The notes under the pieces are model-generated. The model was not told the origin of the DNA, did no database searches, and worked only from the letters and a program-made list of their open reading frames with translations. Below are positions 55,369 to 64,000 of a DNA stretch of 64,000 nt, piece by piece; positions within the stretch are counted from its first letter, which is position 1; each line of letters starts with the position of its first letter. The position numbers were made by a program, and so were the translations under genes. The stretch covers positions 1-64,000 of the forward strand of contig NZ_PYOM01000008.1 of the NCBI RefSeq assembly GCF_003026365.1, given 5' to 3'. Origin of the DNA: Photobacterium angustum. Its GTDB lineage: Bacteria > Pseudomonadota > Gammaproteobacteria > Enterobacterales > Vibrionaceae.

Positions 55369-56070
55369 TTAGCGTAAGATATTGTTATCGTGTCGCCAGT
55401 CCATAATTGTCCACTCATTCATTTGTGCGTGAAGCGCAAGAGCAGGATCAGGGTTAACAGCAAAAGGTTTTTGAACGAATTTAAGTAAAGGTAAGTCGTT
55501 GATGGAGTCACTATAGCCGTAATAGTGACGAAAATATTGTGATTGCTCTGCAAGCCACGATTCAATACGTGTAATTTTACCTTCGCGATAGCTGAGAACG
55601 CCGCGTGTTTTTCCTGTATATACACCGTTAATCGTTTCTAAATTAATAGCGATGCAATGAGAGACACCGAGTTTCTTCGCAATTGGTTTTACGAGATGTT
55701 CAGATGAAGCAGAGACAATTATGATTTCATCACCGCGTTTTTTATGCCATTCAATTCTCTTAATGGCATCAGAATAAACGGCAGATGAAATGTATTCTTC
55801 AATAAAACGTGTAACGAGAGTAGATATTTCTTGCTCCGTTTTTCCTATTAAAGGAGCTAATGTTTTATGCATATAGCTCTCCATATCTAGCTTACCTTTT
55901 TTGTAAGCCTGCATCATTTCAGCTTCTTGTTGCTCTAACGATGATGAAGCAAGTTGGTTGTTAACGAGAAATGTTGTCCAAAGGCTAGCTGAATCTGCTG
56001 CGATAAGTGTTTCATCAAGATCAAAAATGGCCAAACAAGGGCGAATGTTGTGCTCAAGATTAAGTGACAA
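55369..56070 (-). CDS. HAD-IB family phosphatase
   Basis: The 233-residue protein has the HAD motif I FDLDETL with nucleophile Asp17 and Asp19, motif II in EIIIVSASSEHLV near 115 (Ser), and motif III/IV YGYSDSINDLPLL near 180. The long helical cap between motifs I and II fits the HAD-IB class (SerB-related; substrates include phosphoserine or other small phosphomonoesters). It is cytosolic. Which substrate is unknown. Confidence 0.92.
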   Translation of the reverse strand: MSLNLEHNIRPCLAIFDLDETLIAADSASLWTTFLVNNQLASSSLEQQEAEMMQAYKKGKLDMESYMHKTLAPLIGKTEQEISTLVTRFIEEYISSAVYSDAIKRIEWHKKRGDEIIIVSASSEHLVKPIAKKLGVSHCIAINLETINGVYTGKTRGVLSYREGKITRIESWLAEQSQYFRHYYGYSDSINDLPLLKFVQKPFAVNPDPALALHAQMNEWTIMDWRHDNNILR

Positions 56071-56224
56071 ATCTCATTCCTTACTAGTTAGTTATCACGA
56101 TAAATTGCTGATTGAGGGTAGGGAGCTAGGATGACATTTCTGTGTCGTAACCATGTAATTTTTACTAATTCATGATTACGACAGATAAATGTAAACGGAA
56201 AATATTGAGAAGAAGCAGAAAAGA

Positions 56225-56551
56225 TTAAGCGATGTTTTCTTGGATGAGCTGTTCATTAAGGTATTTACAGCGGTGATGTTTGGCTGTTTGATCATCAAAC
56301 ACTTTTGTCATGTTAAAAGGCGTTCCTTTTGCAAAGTGCCAAAAGTACCTTTCAAGCTCTTTATTAAATTGACTCTCGGTACAGCTAGCAACAGGGGCAA
56401 AAAAAGCAAAGGTTGTTATTTCGTCTTTGTCTGAATTAACAAAGCTTCGCTCAAAGCCATTAAACCCAAATGCTTTAGCATTAGGGGTGGGTAAACCACC
56501 GGGCACTAAGTGCGCTGGAACTGTGATTGTTACGCTAGTCATACTCATCAT
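56225..56551 (-). CDS. Small hypothetical protein
   Basis: The 108-residue protein is soluble with a mixed composition (VTITVPAHLVPGGLPTPNAK, FGFNGFERSFVNSDKDE, QTAKHHRCKYLNEQ). No family is recognised. It starts with nearby Met1, Met2 and Met4 options; AATGGAGATGAC precedes the first. It stands alone. Confidence 0.6.
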   Translation of the reverse strand: MMSMTSVTITVPAHLVPGGLPTPNAKAFGFNGFERSFVNSDKDEITTFAFFAPVASCTESQFNKELERYFWHFAKGTPFNMTKVFDDQTAKHHRCKYLNEQLIQENIA

Positions 56552-56774
56552 GTCATCTCCATTGCGTATTGATGATAATTATACTCTACAGAAAAAGACT
56601 GTATTTCACTATAAAAATTATATTACTCAATTATTCTCATAAGGTATTGATATATATAGTGATGATAGGGGAGGTGTTTTTTTGTGACTAATATATCTAT
56701 TTTTAATCAAGGAACAGTAATTACGGTTAATTTGTTTAAGTTAGATCTAGATAATTACGGTAAATAAGGGATTT

Positions 56775-58514
56775 ATGAAATATTCAACGCTTTCTTCATC
56801 ATTAATGTTACTACTCGCATCGACGTCATTTAGTGCTCATGCAAATGAAAATAAAGATCCTCAAACAACGATTTTCTATGGTGGTCCAGTTATCACTATG
56901 GAAAAGTCACAACCAAGAGCAGAAGCGGTTGTAACAAGTAAGTACGGCAAAATTGTTTATGTTGGATCAGAAAAAGAAGCATTGAAGCAGTATCCAAATT
57001 CTAAAAAAGTAGATTTGGAGGATAAAGTGTTAATGCCGGGGTTCATTGAGCAACACTTACATCCTTTCTTAGCTGCGTTAACATTAAATATGCCTGTTAT
57101 AGCGCCAGAAGAGTGGCAACTGCCTTCAAAAACATGGCCCGCAGTAACAAACCATGATGATTATATTGCAGCTTTGACAGCACAAGAAAAAGCGTTAAAA
57201 GATCCGAATGAAGTACTATGGACATGGGGATTTAACAATTTCTTCCATGGTGAACTATCTCGTCAAGAGTTAGATAAAATTACTAAAACACGTCCAATTG
57301 GTGTGTGGCATCGTTCAGCGCATGAATTTTATGTTAATTCTGCATTTATCGAGAAATTTGGTCTTAATCAAGCTGATATTGATAAGCTAGGTAAAGAAGT
57401 TGCTGATCAAGCAAACCTAGAGAAAGGTCACTTTTTAGAAGGTGGGGCATTAATTTACTTATTACCACGTATTGCACCTGAATTAGGTAGTAAAGAGCGC
57501 TTTTCTGCGGGTTTAAAGCAGATGGTGACCATGCTACATCAAAAAGGGGTAACGGCTTACAATGAGCCTGGAGCATTTATTCCTGATTATATGATTGATA
57601 CCTACCTTGATATTCTCGGTAGTGAATCAACCCCTATGTATTCGTTCTTTACACCGGAAAGTAAAACGCCATATTTCGCAAAGGGTAAAGCAGGTGTTTT
57701 GAAAGAAGTTGAACGCATAACGACAATATTACCTGAAGATGGCAAAGTTCGTTTCTTTGATAAACAAGTTAAGTTGTTGTTTGATGGTGCGATTATTTCT
57801 CAGTTGATGAAGATGAAAGATGGCTATACCGATGGACATCATGGGGAATGGATTCAAACACCTGAAGATGTTGAAGCGATCACTAAAATCTTCTGGGAAA
57901 ATGATTATCAAATCTTGGTGCATGTAAATGGCGATCTTGGCGTTGAGAAGCTAATTAAGATCTTGGAAAAGCGCCAAGCTGAATACCCACGTGAAGATCA
58001 TCGTTTTACCATTATCCACTTTGCCAACTCTACTGATGAGCAAGTCGAGAAGCTAAAATCACTAGGCGCAATTATTAGTGTAAACCCTTATTACGTGACA
58101 GGCTTTAGTGAAAAGTTTGGTGAAGTTGGTTTAGGTAAAGAGCGTGCGCATTCAATGGTTCGCTTAGCAACGATTGAGAAACAAGGTATTCCAGTATCAC
58201 TTCACTCTGATGCACCAATGGCGCCATCAGATCCATTATTACTAGCATGGAGTGCAGCAACACGTTTAACGAATGAAGGGAATGTTATTCGTCCTGATTT
58301 AGCATTATCGCGAGATGCAGCTCTGCGTGGTATCACGATTGAAGCGGCTTATTCATGGGGCCAAGAAGAGACGCTAGGCAGTATTAAAACGGGAAAAATA
58401 GCGAACTTTACTGTTCTAGAGCAAGACCCTTATAAAGTGGAAATCAAGACTCTTAAAGATATCCCAATTTATGGCACTGTATTTGAGGGTAAACTGTTTC
58501 CAATTGATAAGTAG
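56775..58514 (+). CDS. Secreted amidohydrolase family protein (YtcJ-like)
   Basis: The 579-residue protein has a signal peptide (MKYSTLSSSLMLLLASTSFS, cleavage after AHA near 23), so it is periplasmic. The amidohydrolase_3 architecture follows: PGFIEQHLHPFLAALTLN with a His-x-His site near 95, NEPGAF, LVHVNGD near 385 and SLHSDAPMAPSDPLLLAWS with the metal Asp. The fold uses one or two metals to hydrolyse C-N bonds. YtcJ-like enzymes have been given various substrates; this one is unassigned. It is monocistronic with a bidirectional terminator. Confidence 0.9.
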   Translation: MKYSTLSSSLMLLLASTSFSAHANENKDPQTTIFYGGPVITMEKSQPRAEAVVTSKYGKIVYVGSEKEALKQYPNSKKVDLEDKVLMPGFIEQHLHPFLAALTLNMPVIAPEEWQLPSKTWPAVTNHDDYIAALTAQEKALKDPNEVLWTWGFNNFFHGELSRQELDKITKTRPIGVWHRSAHEFYVNSAFIEKFGLNQADIDKLGKEVADQANLEKGHFLEGGALIYLLPRIAPELGSKERFSAGLKQMVTMLHQKGVTAYNEPGAFIPDYMIDTYLDILGSESTPMYSFFTPESKTPYFAKGKAGVLKEVERITTILPEDGKVRFFDKQVKLLFDGAIISQLMKMKDGYTDGHHGEWIQTPEDVEAITKIFWENDYQILVHVNGDLGVEKLIKILEKRQAEYPREDHRFTIIHFANSTDEQVEKLKSLGAIISVNPYYVTGFSEKFGEVGLGKERAHSMVRLATIEKQGIPVSLHSDAPMAPSDPLLLAWSAATRLTNEGNVIRPDLALSRDAALRGITIEAAYSWGQEETLGSIKTGKIANFTVLEQDPYKVEIKTLKDIPIYGTVFEGKLFPIDK

Positions 58515-58533
58515 TAGATTGTAAAAATGTAAC

Positions 58534-58572
58534 AAACGCCTATTAAAAGTGGTTCACTGGTAATAGGCGTTT
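58534..58572. terminator. Bidirectional terminator
   Basis: AAACGCCTATTA / TAATAGGCGTTT is a perfect 12-bp stem around a 15-nt loop. T runs flank it on the plus strand (TTTTTGTTT) and partly on the minus strand. Confidence 0.88.
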
Positions 58573-58588
58573 TTGTTTATTGATTAAA

Positions 58589-59080
58589 CTAGTCTTTAAC
58601 CCACTGGTCATTGACTTTTTTCAGTGATACTTCTTCGGAGATCGTATCAACAACTTGGCCTGCTTTGAAATCGCCGTATTTCGCGCCGTAAGCAACAACC
58701 ATAACCTCTGAAGAGAGATTGTTCTTAAGGCTAGTCAATGCTGAACCTAAATCGTTTTTGGTTTGATCTGATGCATTATTTTCTTTTGCTGGTTGCTCAG
58801 CAACTTTACGCATTGATTCTTTGAATTGATCAAGACTCTTTGTTGCTACAAGGTCGTAAGTTACTTTTGCTTTGTAATCAGTTTTTGTATCAAGTAATAC
58901 TTTATCAATCTTTAGGTTTTTAACTTCAAACGGAGTCGTGTCAGCTGTTATACCAAGATTTGGTTGCTCGTATTGGCTTGATTGTACAACATTGCTGATT
59001 GTTGATTCGTCAACTTTGTCACTGCATCCAGCAAGTAATAATGATGATGCAATCGCTGCCGCTAAAACAAACTTTTTCAT
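58589..59080 (-). CDS. Lipoprotein of unknown function
   Basis: The 163-residue protein has a lipoprotein signal (SLLLAGC, Cys19; Ser20 favours outer-membrane transport) and a mixed domain with a Lys/Asn-rich insert (EQPAKENNASDQTKNDL). DYKAKVTYDLVATKSLDQF and SLKKVNDQWVKD suggest a small beta/alpha fold like DUF4878-type or SnoaL-like domains, but I would not assign a family. Transcribed alone. Confidence 0.75.
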   Translation of the reverse strand: MKKFVLAAAIASSLLLAGCSDKVDESTISNVVQSSQYEQPNLGITADTTPFEVKNLKIDKVLLDTKTDYKAKVTYDLVATKSLDQFKESMRKVAEQPAKENNASDQTKNDLGSALTSLKNNLSSEVMVVAYGAKYGDFKAGQVVDTISEEVSLKKVNDQWVKD

Positions 59081-59546
59081 TGATAACGCTCTTTAAACGA
59101 TAAAATATGCTTTATTTTATACCCCTTGAATGAGTAAGGAGCAAGCCTGTACTAGCAAATCTTTCCTAATGCTAACAATTGTATACGAAATTGATGGGTG
59201 TTTTTTTACATTGCGGTATACATAAAAATCTTTTTAATAAAGAATAAGATAGAAGTGATGTAAGAATGCAACATATGTACAAATGGAAGTAAGTCTGTTT
59301 TAGCTGATTAAAATAAAGGAAATTGGCATTGCCTTACTCCATTAGATAATTCTCTAAATCGAGAGTCTTATTGTTGATTAATTAGTTACACTGAAGTTAA
59401 AAGAGAGCAAGGAAGAGATAAGAATTATACATGTAGGAAAAGCATGGGATTTTTGGTGTAGTAACACCTAATTTTATTTTGGTTAATCATAGCTTATGTT
59501 GTTTAAAGCTATTGATAAATACTGCAGCTCAGATGGATGAAAAAAG
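59081..59546. other. Gap between the lipoprotein and PepSY genes
   Basis: No ORF, repeat or hairpin that I would defend. It is AT-rich and contains the divergent promoters of the two flanking genes. Confidence 0.4.
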
Positions 59547-59822
59547 ATGAAATTTAAGCTATTTGTACTATCAGTCAGTACACTGGGGATGTTTTTTATA
59601 TCAGCCGCTCATGCCGATCCGATAGAAAAGGCTTTAGATGTAATTAGTATCCCTAAGGCCATGAAAATTTTAGAAAAAGATGGCTATTATGATTTTCGAA
59701 AAATTAAGGTAGTTCGAGAATATAATGAGATAGAAGTCGATGCATTAAATAAAGATGGTCATCGTGTTGAGATTGAAATGGATCTTTATACTGGTAACAT
59801 AATGCAAGAGCATCTTGATTAA
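59547..59822 (+). CDS. Small secreted PepSY-like protein
   Basis: The 91-residue protein has a signal peptide (MKFKLFVLSVSTLGMFFISA, cleavage after AHA) and a single PepSY-like domain (AMKILEKDGYYDFRKIKVVR, EIEVDALNKDGHRVEIEMD, YTGNIMQEH). PepSY domains often inhibit proteases or serve as regulatory periplasmic modules. No protease or sensor gene is adjacent. A hairpin with no T run follows the stop. Confidence 0.85.
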   Translation: MKFKLFVLSVSTLGMFFISAAHADPIEKALDVISIPKAMKILEKDGYYDFRKIKVVREYNEIEVDALNKDGHRVEIEMDLYTGNIMQEHLD

Positions 59823-59835
59823 GTAATATAAAAAC

Positions 59836-59855
59836 GGCGATGACTGCTCATCGCC
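59836..59855 (-). terminator. Terminator for the small gene at 59877
   Basis: GGCGATGA-CTGC-TCATCGCC is a perfect 8-bp stem-loop; on the minus strand it is followed by GTTTTTATATT, so it works best for the leftward gene. Confidence 0.75.
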
Positions 59856-59876
59856 TGATATAAAATGATTACTTCT

Positions 59877-60062
59877 TTAGTCGTGATCATCATAATAAAA
59901 ACGTCCCTCTAGCGAGTAAGGGTCATTTTGGTCATATAAATTATGGTGTCCCCGCATTTTCTTTAATTGCTTTTCTAGGGCCCTGGCCTGATCAAAATGA
60001 CCTTCTTGATAGGCAATAGATATTTTTTGTTCGATATCTTCAATTCTATCTTGGTTATTCAT
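59877..60062 (-). CDS. Small acidic/helical protein
   Basis: The start is placed at ATG 60062 because GGAGGACTGAAC precedes it; an in-frame upstream start at 60098 lies before this ribosome site. The ~61-residue protein has a helical hairpin-like pattern (NNQDRIEDIEQKISIAYQEG, then ALEKQLKKMRGHHNLY) and an acidic, Tyr-rich end (RFYYDDHD). No family is recognised; it resembles small conserved Vibrionaceae proteins of unknown role. Confidence 0.7.
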   Translation of the reverse strand: MNNQDRIEDIEQKISIAYQEGHFDQARALEKQLKKMRGHHNLYDQNDPYSLEGRFYYDDHD

Positions 60063-60098
60063 GTTCAGTCCTCCATCTATATCATTATCATATGCCAC

Positions 60099-60536
60099 GA
60101 TGAATAATTGCCAATTGAGATTGACCTTATAATTTTATACTAAAAATATATAACAATGGCTTAACAACCTGCATTTTTGCAGTAATAAAATTAATAAAAG
60201 AAGCATGATGATCATAAAGATAGTCACTTTATATCAATAAACGAGCTATTCTGCTGCTTGGTTAAATAAAGTGGTCGATTGTAAAATTTGTGTGATATGT
60301 TTGATTTGTTGATAGTTTTATAAAGATAAAAACAAGCAGATTGTGAATAATCTGAGGCTATGAATGAATCAAGATCTATGGATGTTCTTCAAGGATAGTA
60401 TTGAATAAAGTTTGGCCGCTGATTATCAATACTTATTGGTTGTTTTTTAGTTATATGAATATAAGTTCATAATGTATTAAGCCCGATATATATCGGGTTT
60501 ATTTTTTATATTACTAGCGTGATTATAAATATTTGG
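60099..60536. other. Non-coding gap with a rightward terminator
   Basis: 438 bp without an ORF. A stem-loop at 60482-60497 followed by TTTATTTTTTATA faces right, but no rightward gene precedes it, so a short untranslated RNA could end here. Confidence 0.4.
60482..60497 (+). terminator. Orphan terminator-like hairpin
   Basis: CCCGATATATATCGGG is fully palindromic, preceded by AAG and followed by TTTATTTTTTATA. It is the right way round for a plus-strand transcript only. Confidence 0.55.
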
Positions 60537-61778
60537 CTATTGTGCGCATTGCACACGATTCCTGCCTGCCTCTTTCGCTTGATATAATGCGTTATCAGCT
60601 TGTTTTAAAACATCTTCTGGCTCTTGTTCTAAATAGTTTTCTGCAACGCCAATGCTGACTGTTACTTTGACTGATTTTGATGTTTTATCTTGTCCACGAG
60701 CTTTAGATCCTGCTCGATTGCTGGCGGGGCGCTTATTATGATCACGAATAATCATTTTATATTTTGCAATTTTTTCTCTTAATTCTTCAAGAAAAGGTAA
60801 ACATTCGTCGATACTTTTCCCTTTGAATAAAATCGTGAACTCTTCCCCACCATAACGGTAGACATTGCCACCACCATCAATGTCTTTCATAAGTGTAGCA
60901 ACTAATTTGAGTACGTCGTCACCAGTATCATGGCCATATTTGTCATTAAATTTCTTAAAATGGTCAACATCGATCATCGCTAAGGTATAGGTTCTTCCTA
61001 AATGCTTAAGTTCATTATCTAAAGCACGGCGGCCCGGGATTTCTGTAAGCTGGTCAATGAAGGCTAATTCATGGCTACAACTGATGATGTTAATCAGTAG
61101 TAATACCGCGACAATACTGAATGCAACACTAGAGATGAAAGAGTATTGGAAAAAGGTAAACGTAACAAAACTAAACAGCAAGCAAATGAAGACGGCTTGA
61201 TCTGAACTATGGTTTCGTTTCAAAAGCGTTGATGCACTGCTACATACCAAGGCGAGATTTAATAACAATATAACTAATGGTAATAGCGACAAGTTTCGAT
61301 AAGTAAAAAGGTATGTATCCCACCAAGATGTAAGATCTGTACCGTTAAAGTGTTTATATACTAAAGCAGCCCATCCTACTTGTAGCAGTAAAAATACAGA
61401 AAATAGTGCGCCAAAACGAGAAAATAAGCGCTTATCAGGCATGATATGCACTTGTAGAAGATTAAAGGGGAGTAAACCTGCAAGTAAGCTAAAAATAAGT
61501 TTAATGTTATCGTTTGTTAAAGGCGTTTGCAGGTAATGAATGATGATTAGATATGCAACTAACATAATTAGTGCAACATAACCGGTTCTGCCTTGATTAA
61601 ATGGTTGGCTTAGAAAAATAACTATCGTAAATAGAATATAGGGAATATTAACGAGAAGATCTTGATAGTTAGCCAATGAGACTGTGGAAAAAGGTAATGC
61701 TATTAACATTAAGATTGCTATCGTTAGCGGGATCATTAACCGCATGCCTGCTGAACGAAAGTGTGAAAAAAGGAGCAT
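60537..61778 (-). CDS. Membrane-bound diguanylate cyclase (GGDEF)
   Basis: The 413-residue protein has an N-terminal membrane part of about eight hydrophobic segments (residues 10-235) without a recognisable sensor family and a C-terminal GGDEF domain (about 245-413). The active site is GGEEF at 310-314, preceded by MIDVDHFKKFNDKYGHDTGD (metal- and GTP-binding Asp). It should make cyclic di-GMP and so affect biofilm and motility. The residues before GGEEF lack the inhibitory RxxD motif, so product inhibition may be absent. An insert rich in Arg/Lys (RPASNRAGSKARGQDKTSK) lies between GGEEF and the end. Confidence 0.94.
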   Translation of the reverse strand: MLLFSHFRSAGMRLMIPLTIAILMLIALPFSTVSLANYQDLLVNIPYILFTIVIFLSQPFNQGRTGYVALIMLVAYLIIIHYLQTPLTNDNIKLIFSLLAGLLPFNLLQVHIMPDKRLFSRFGALFSVFLLLQVGWAALVYKHFNGTDLTSWWDTYLFTYRNLSLLPLVILLLNLALVCSSASTLLKRNHSSDQAVFICLLFSFVTFTFFQYSFISSVAFSIVAVLLLINIISCSHELAFIDQLTEIPGRRALDNELKHLGRTYTLAMIDVDHFKKFNDKYGHDTGDDVLKLVATLMKDIDGGGNVYRYGGEEFTILFKGKSIDECLPFLEELREKIAKYKMIIRDHNKRPASNRAGSKARGQDKTSKSVKVTVSIGVAENYLEQEPEDVLKQADNALYQAKEAGRNRVQCAQ

Positions 61779-61923
61779 TAATCTTAACCTTCAATAAATA
61801 CGTTTGTTTATGAGCGAATACGAGCCTAATAATTATTCGTATTTATTCTCTTCCATGAACATGTTAGCCGTAGCGACTATTTTAGCTATATCGGCTAACA
61901 CATCAATAACTTAAATTATCTAT

Positions 61924-62499
61924 TTACAATTTTAGGTAGGGAAAAAGTTGTTTAATTTGCTCAGGCGTTAAATTTTCAACACAGTCAATATTTCGCTCAG
62001 GGATCGCCTCAGGATCAGGGTAATGCTTAAGTACCTTCTCCATACTTTCTTCACGGATCAAATGAAAAATAGGGTAGGGTGAGCGGTTTGTTAGGTTTTC
62101 AGCATCTTCGGGCTCTGTGCCATAAAAGCAGTAATCTGGATGAAAACTAGCGATTTGATATATGCCACTTTTACCCAGTTGAACGACAAGCCCTTCGACT
62201 AAATCAAGGAATTGATTGTAGTCTTCAAAATCCTCAAGTAAATAAGGTGCGACAACAAGTGTCGTTTCTAACTCTTGTGGTGGCATTTCGTCGAGTTCTT
62301 TAAGCTGCAAATAGATGGACTCAAGTAGGTCGTTTTCAGTCTTATCGCTGCTTACATGAATTTTAATTTGCTTGTTACGTTGAGGTTTAGCAGCAAAAGG
62401 GCAAAGGTTTAAACCAATCACAACATCATTTAGCCATTGCTGAACCGTTTGCTCAATATCATTAAGCGCTTGAGCATTTTCGGCGATTGTTGACTTCAT
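61924..62499 (-). CDS. DUF1415 family protein
   Basis: The start is placed at ATG 62499 after GGAAAG; a TTG 15 bp upstream is in frame but lies on the ribosome site. The ~191-residue soluble protein has the family pattern VQQWLNDVVIGLNLCPFAAK, LVVAPYLLEDFEDYNQFLDL, IASFHPDYCFYGTEPEDAEN and NRSPYPIFHLIREESM. DUF1415 proteins are conserved in gammaproteobacteria and have no known function. It lies directly downstream of rnb, 76 bp after its stop, but a terminator separates the two. Confidence 0.9.
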   Translation of the reverse strand: MKSTIAENAQALNDIEQTVQQWLNDVVIGLNLCPFAAKPQRNKQIKIHVSSDKTENDLLESIYLQLKELDEMPPQELETTLVVAPYLLEDFEDYNQFLDLVEGLVVQLGKSGIYQIASFHPDYCFYGTEPEDAENLTNRSPYPIFHLIREESMEKVLKHYPDPEAIPERNIDCVENLTPEQIKQLFPYLKL

Positions 62500-62527
62500 A
62501 GACTGACTTTCCAATAATTTTAGTTAT

Positions 62528-62556
62528 AAAAAAGGCCAGCAAAGGCTGACCTTTTT
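62528..62556 (-). terminator. Terminator of rnb
   Basis: On the minus strand AAGGTCAGC-CTTT-GCTGGCCTT forms a stem (one G-U pair) followed by TTTTATAAC. It lies 18 bp after the rnb stop. Confidence 0.88.
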
Positions 62557-62574
62557 GAAGTGATAACAGAAGAT

Positions 62575-64000
62575 TTATGCTTTAACTTCTTCTTTATTTT
62601 CTTCAACAATTGCTGACTCAGTATTCTCTGATTTTTCAGGTGCAGGGAACTGTTTAACTGGTTTAGCAATAAGTTGACGAGTTGTATTACGTATTTCAGC
62701 AAGTGTTACTTCAAAGGTATCGCCCAATTGATATTCTTTCACGCCATCAATAGTGATAATACCGAGTTCACCGCTACAGCTAATACGTTCTTTATTATCT
62801 AGAATTAATGAGCTAGGAATAAATGCGGCAGCGCCATTTTCTAATAGGCGTACACGCATACCAGCACGATTAATATCGAAAACTTCAGCATTAAAGACGG
62901 TAGCATTTTTAACTGCGTCTTTTAGCAAACGAACATATAGCCAATCTGAAACATCACGCTCAGCCATGCGGTGGCGACGACGGTGTAAGGCAATTTCATC
63001 ACCGACATTATCATCAGGAGTTTGGCTTGGCTCATTACCTGTGATTAGTGCTTTTAATAGGCGATGGTTAATCATATCGCCGTACTTACGGATAGGTGAT
63101 GTCCAAGTTGCGTAAACATCTAAGCCCATTGCATAGTGAGGAGCTGGTGTATTTGCCACTTCACTGTATGCCTGGAATTTACGTAAGCGATTATCTAAAT
63201 AAGTACTATCAAGCGTGTTTAGCCAACGACGTAAAGCACTAAAGCCATTTAACTCAAGCAATTGTTCTTTTTCAAAAGGTGCTTCAGCACTGGTTAAAAA
63301 TTCCATTGCAGTATCTAACTTTTCAGGGTTAAAACCGCTATGAACGTTAAATACGCCAGTGCCGAATTTTTCTTGTAGCGCACGACCAGCACAAATATTA
63401 GCTGTGATCATTGCCTCTTCAATCATACGATTTGCTGTACGACGCGCATCAGTATGAATAGCAACAACATCGTTATCTTCACTTAATTCAAAACGGTAAT
63501 CTGGACGATCTGGGAATACAACAGCGTTCTCTTTACGCCATTTAGTACGTGCGTCAGCAAACGCCTGTAATGCACGAACTTGTTGTTCGATCTCAGCGTT
63601 TGGTGTCCAATTTTCACAACTACCATTTTCTAGGAAATCAGAAACGTTATCGTAAGATAGACGGCCTTGCGATTTTATCCATGCAGCGAAGAAAGAAATA
63701 TTATCTTGGATAACACCCTCTTTATCGACAGTAACTTGGCAACAAAGCGTAGGGCGCTGCTCGTTTTCAATTAATGAACAAAGCTCATCACTTAATTCAC
63801 GAGGAAGCATTGGAATATTACGACCTGGCAAATAGATAGTAAAACCACGCTCACGGGCTTCATCATCCATCTTATCGCCAACAGCAATGTAAGATGTTGG
63901 ATCTGCGATCGCAATAGTAATGTCAAAGCTACCATCAGCATTTGCAACTGTGTAGATGGCATCATCCATATCTTTAGTTGATTCACCATCAATGGTAATA
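62575..64000 (-). CDS. rnb: Exoribonuclease II, N-terminus beyond window
   Basis: The frame enters from the right edge (reading [18 protein letters not shown]) and runs 475 codons to the stop at 62575; a full RNase II is about 644 residues, so roughly 170 N-terminal residues lie outside. The visible part has the catalytic RNB domain with the acidic metal site in [13 protein letters not shown] and [21 protein letters not shown], and [20 protein letters not shown]; the S1 RNA-binding domain is in the last ~90 residues. It degrades RNA 3' to 5'. The acidic tail ([15 protein letters not shown]) is longer than in E. coli. It has its own terminator. Confidence 0.96.
   Translation of the reverse strand, partial: ITIDGESTKDMDDAIYTVANADGSFDITIAIADPTSYIAVGDKMDDEARERGFTIYLPGRNIPMLPRELSDELCSLIENEQRPTLCCQVTVDKEGVIQDNISFFAAWIKSQGRLSYDNVSDFLENGSCENWTPNAEIEQQVRALQAFADARTKWRKENAVVFPDRPDYRFELSEDNDVVAIHTDARRTANRMIEEAMITANICAGRALQEKFGTGVFNVHSGFNPEKLDTAMEFLTSAEAPFEKEQLLELNGFSALRRWLNTLDSTYLDNRLRKFQAYSEVANTPAPHYAMGLDVYATWTSPIRKYGDMINHRLLKALITGNEPSQTPDDNVGDEIALHRRRHRMAERDVSDWLYVRLLKDAVKNATVFNAEVFDINRAGMRVRLLENGAAAFIPSSLILDNKERISCSGELGIITIDGVKEYQLGDTFEVTLAEIRNTTRQLIAKPVKQFPAPEKSENTESAIVEENKEEVKA

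Noticed and set aside
1..64000. CRISPR arrays, tRNA or rRNA genes, insertion sequences, integrase
   Set aside because: Looked for regular spaced repeats, tRNA-like cloverleaf ends, transposase and tyrosine recombinase motifs; none seen.

Overview
The window looks like a chromosomal segment of a marine gammaproteobacterium of the Vibrionaceae. Photobacterium is my best guess; the evidence is low GC, Vibrio-type gene content (VasH/VasI T6SS genes, a DUF2999-like protein, GlyGly-CTERM sorting, integron-like repeats) and a T6SS gene order like that of the V. cholerae VCA0107-VCA0120 cluster. No rRNA, tRNA, CRISPR array, transposase or integrase gene was seen.

Left part (1-24.1 kb): a complete type VI secretion system. 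A leftward unit hcp-vgrG-DUF4123 adaptor runs off the left edge, where the cargo effector should lie. A rightward operon with almost no gaps carries tssB-tssC-tssE-tssF-tssG-tagH(fha)-tssJ-tssK-tssL-clpV(tssH)-vasH-vasI-tssA-tssM. A small PAAR tip gene follows. All 13 core Tss components are present. A good sigma-54 promoter lies in front of hcp but none is visible in front of tssB, so VasH (a sigma-54 activator encoded in the main operon) probably controls tube/spike supply rather than the structural genes. The hcp-tssB gap carries three copies of a 12-bp palindrome.

Middle (24.2-39.3 kb): mostly core genes. These are ppsR/ppsA (divergent, with a PurR/LacI-type palindrome between them), a DUF2007 protein, a candidate ~82-nt small RNA, a VirK/YbjX-like protein, a MarR regulator with a cysteine-rich tail divergent from a secreted protein and sharing a 19-bp operator, oligopeptidase B, an acyltransferase broken by one base in a C6 run, a GIN-domain surface protein, and a lemA-TPM-TPM operon.

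Accessory stretch (39.3-45.4 kb): small orphan genes separated by long non-coding DNA. Three rightward ORFs are bounded by GTTAT on the 5' side and TAACAA on the 3' side, and four diverged copies of a 48-bp repeat with RYYYAAC-like starts lie between them. This resembles integron cassettes. One ORF carries an R-x4-H motif typical of HEPN ribonucleases. A metzincin protease with a GlyGly-CTERM tail lies in the same stretch in the opposite direction.

Right part (45.6-64 kb): a SulP transporter, a TVGYGD ion channel with a cytosolic nucleotide-binding-like region, an in-frame NasA-NirD fusion remnant, an HlyD/ABC efflux operon, small conserved proteins (DUF2999, RlpA-like, DUF2076, HAD, DUF1415), a periplasmic amidohydrolase, a diguanylate cyclase, and RNase II cut by the right edge.
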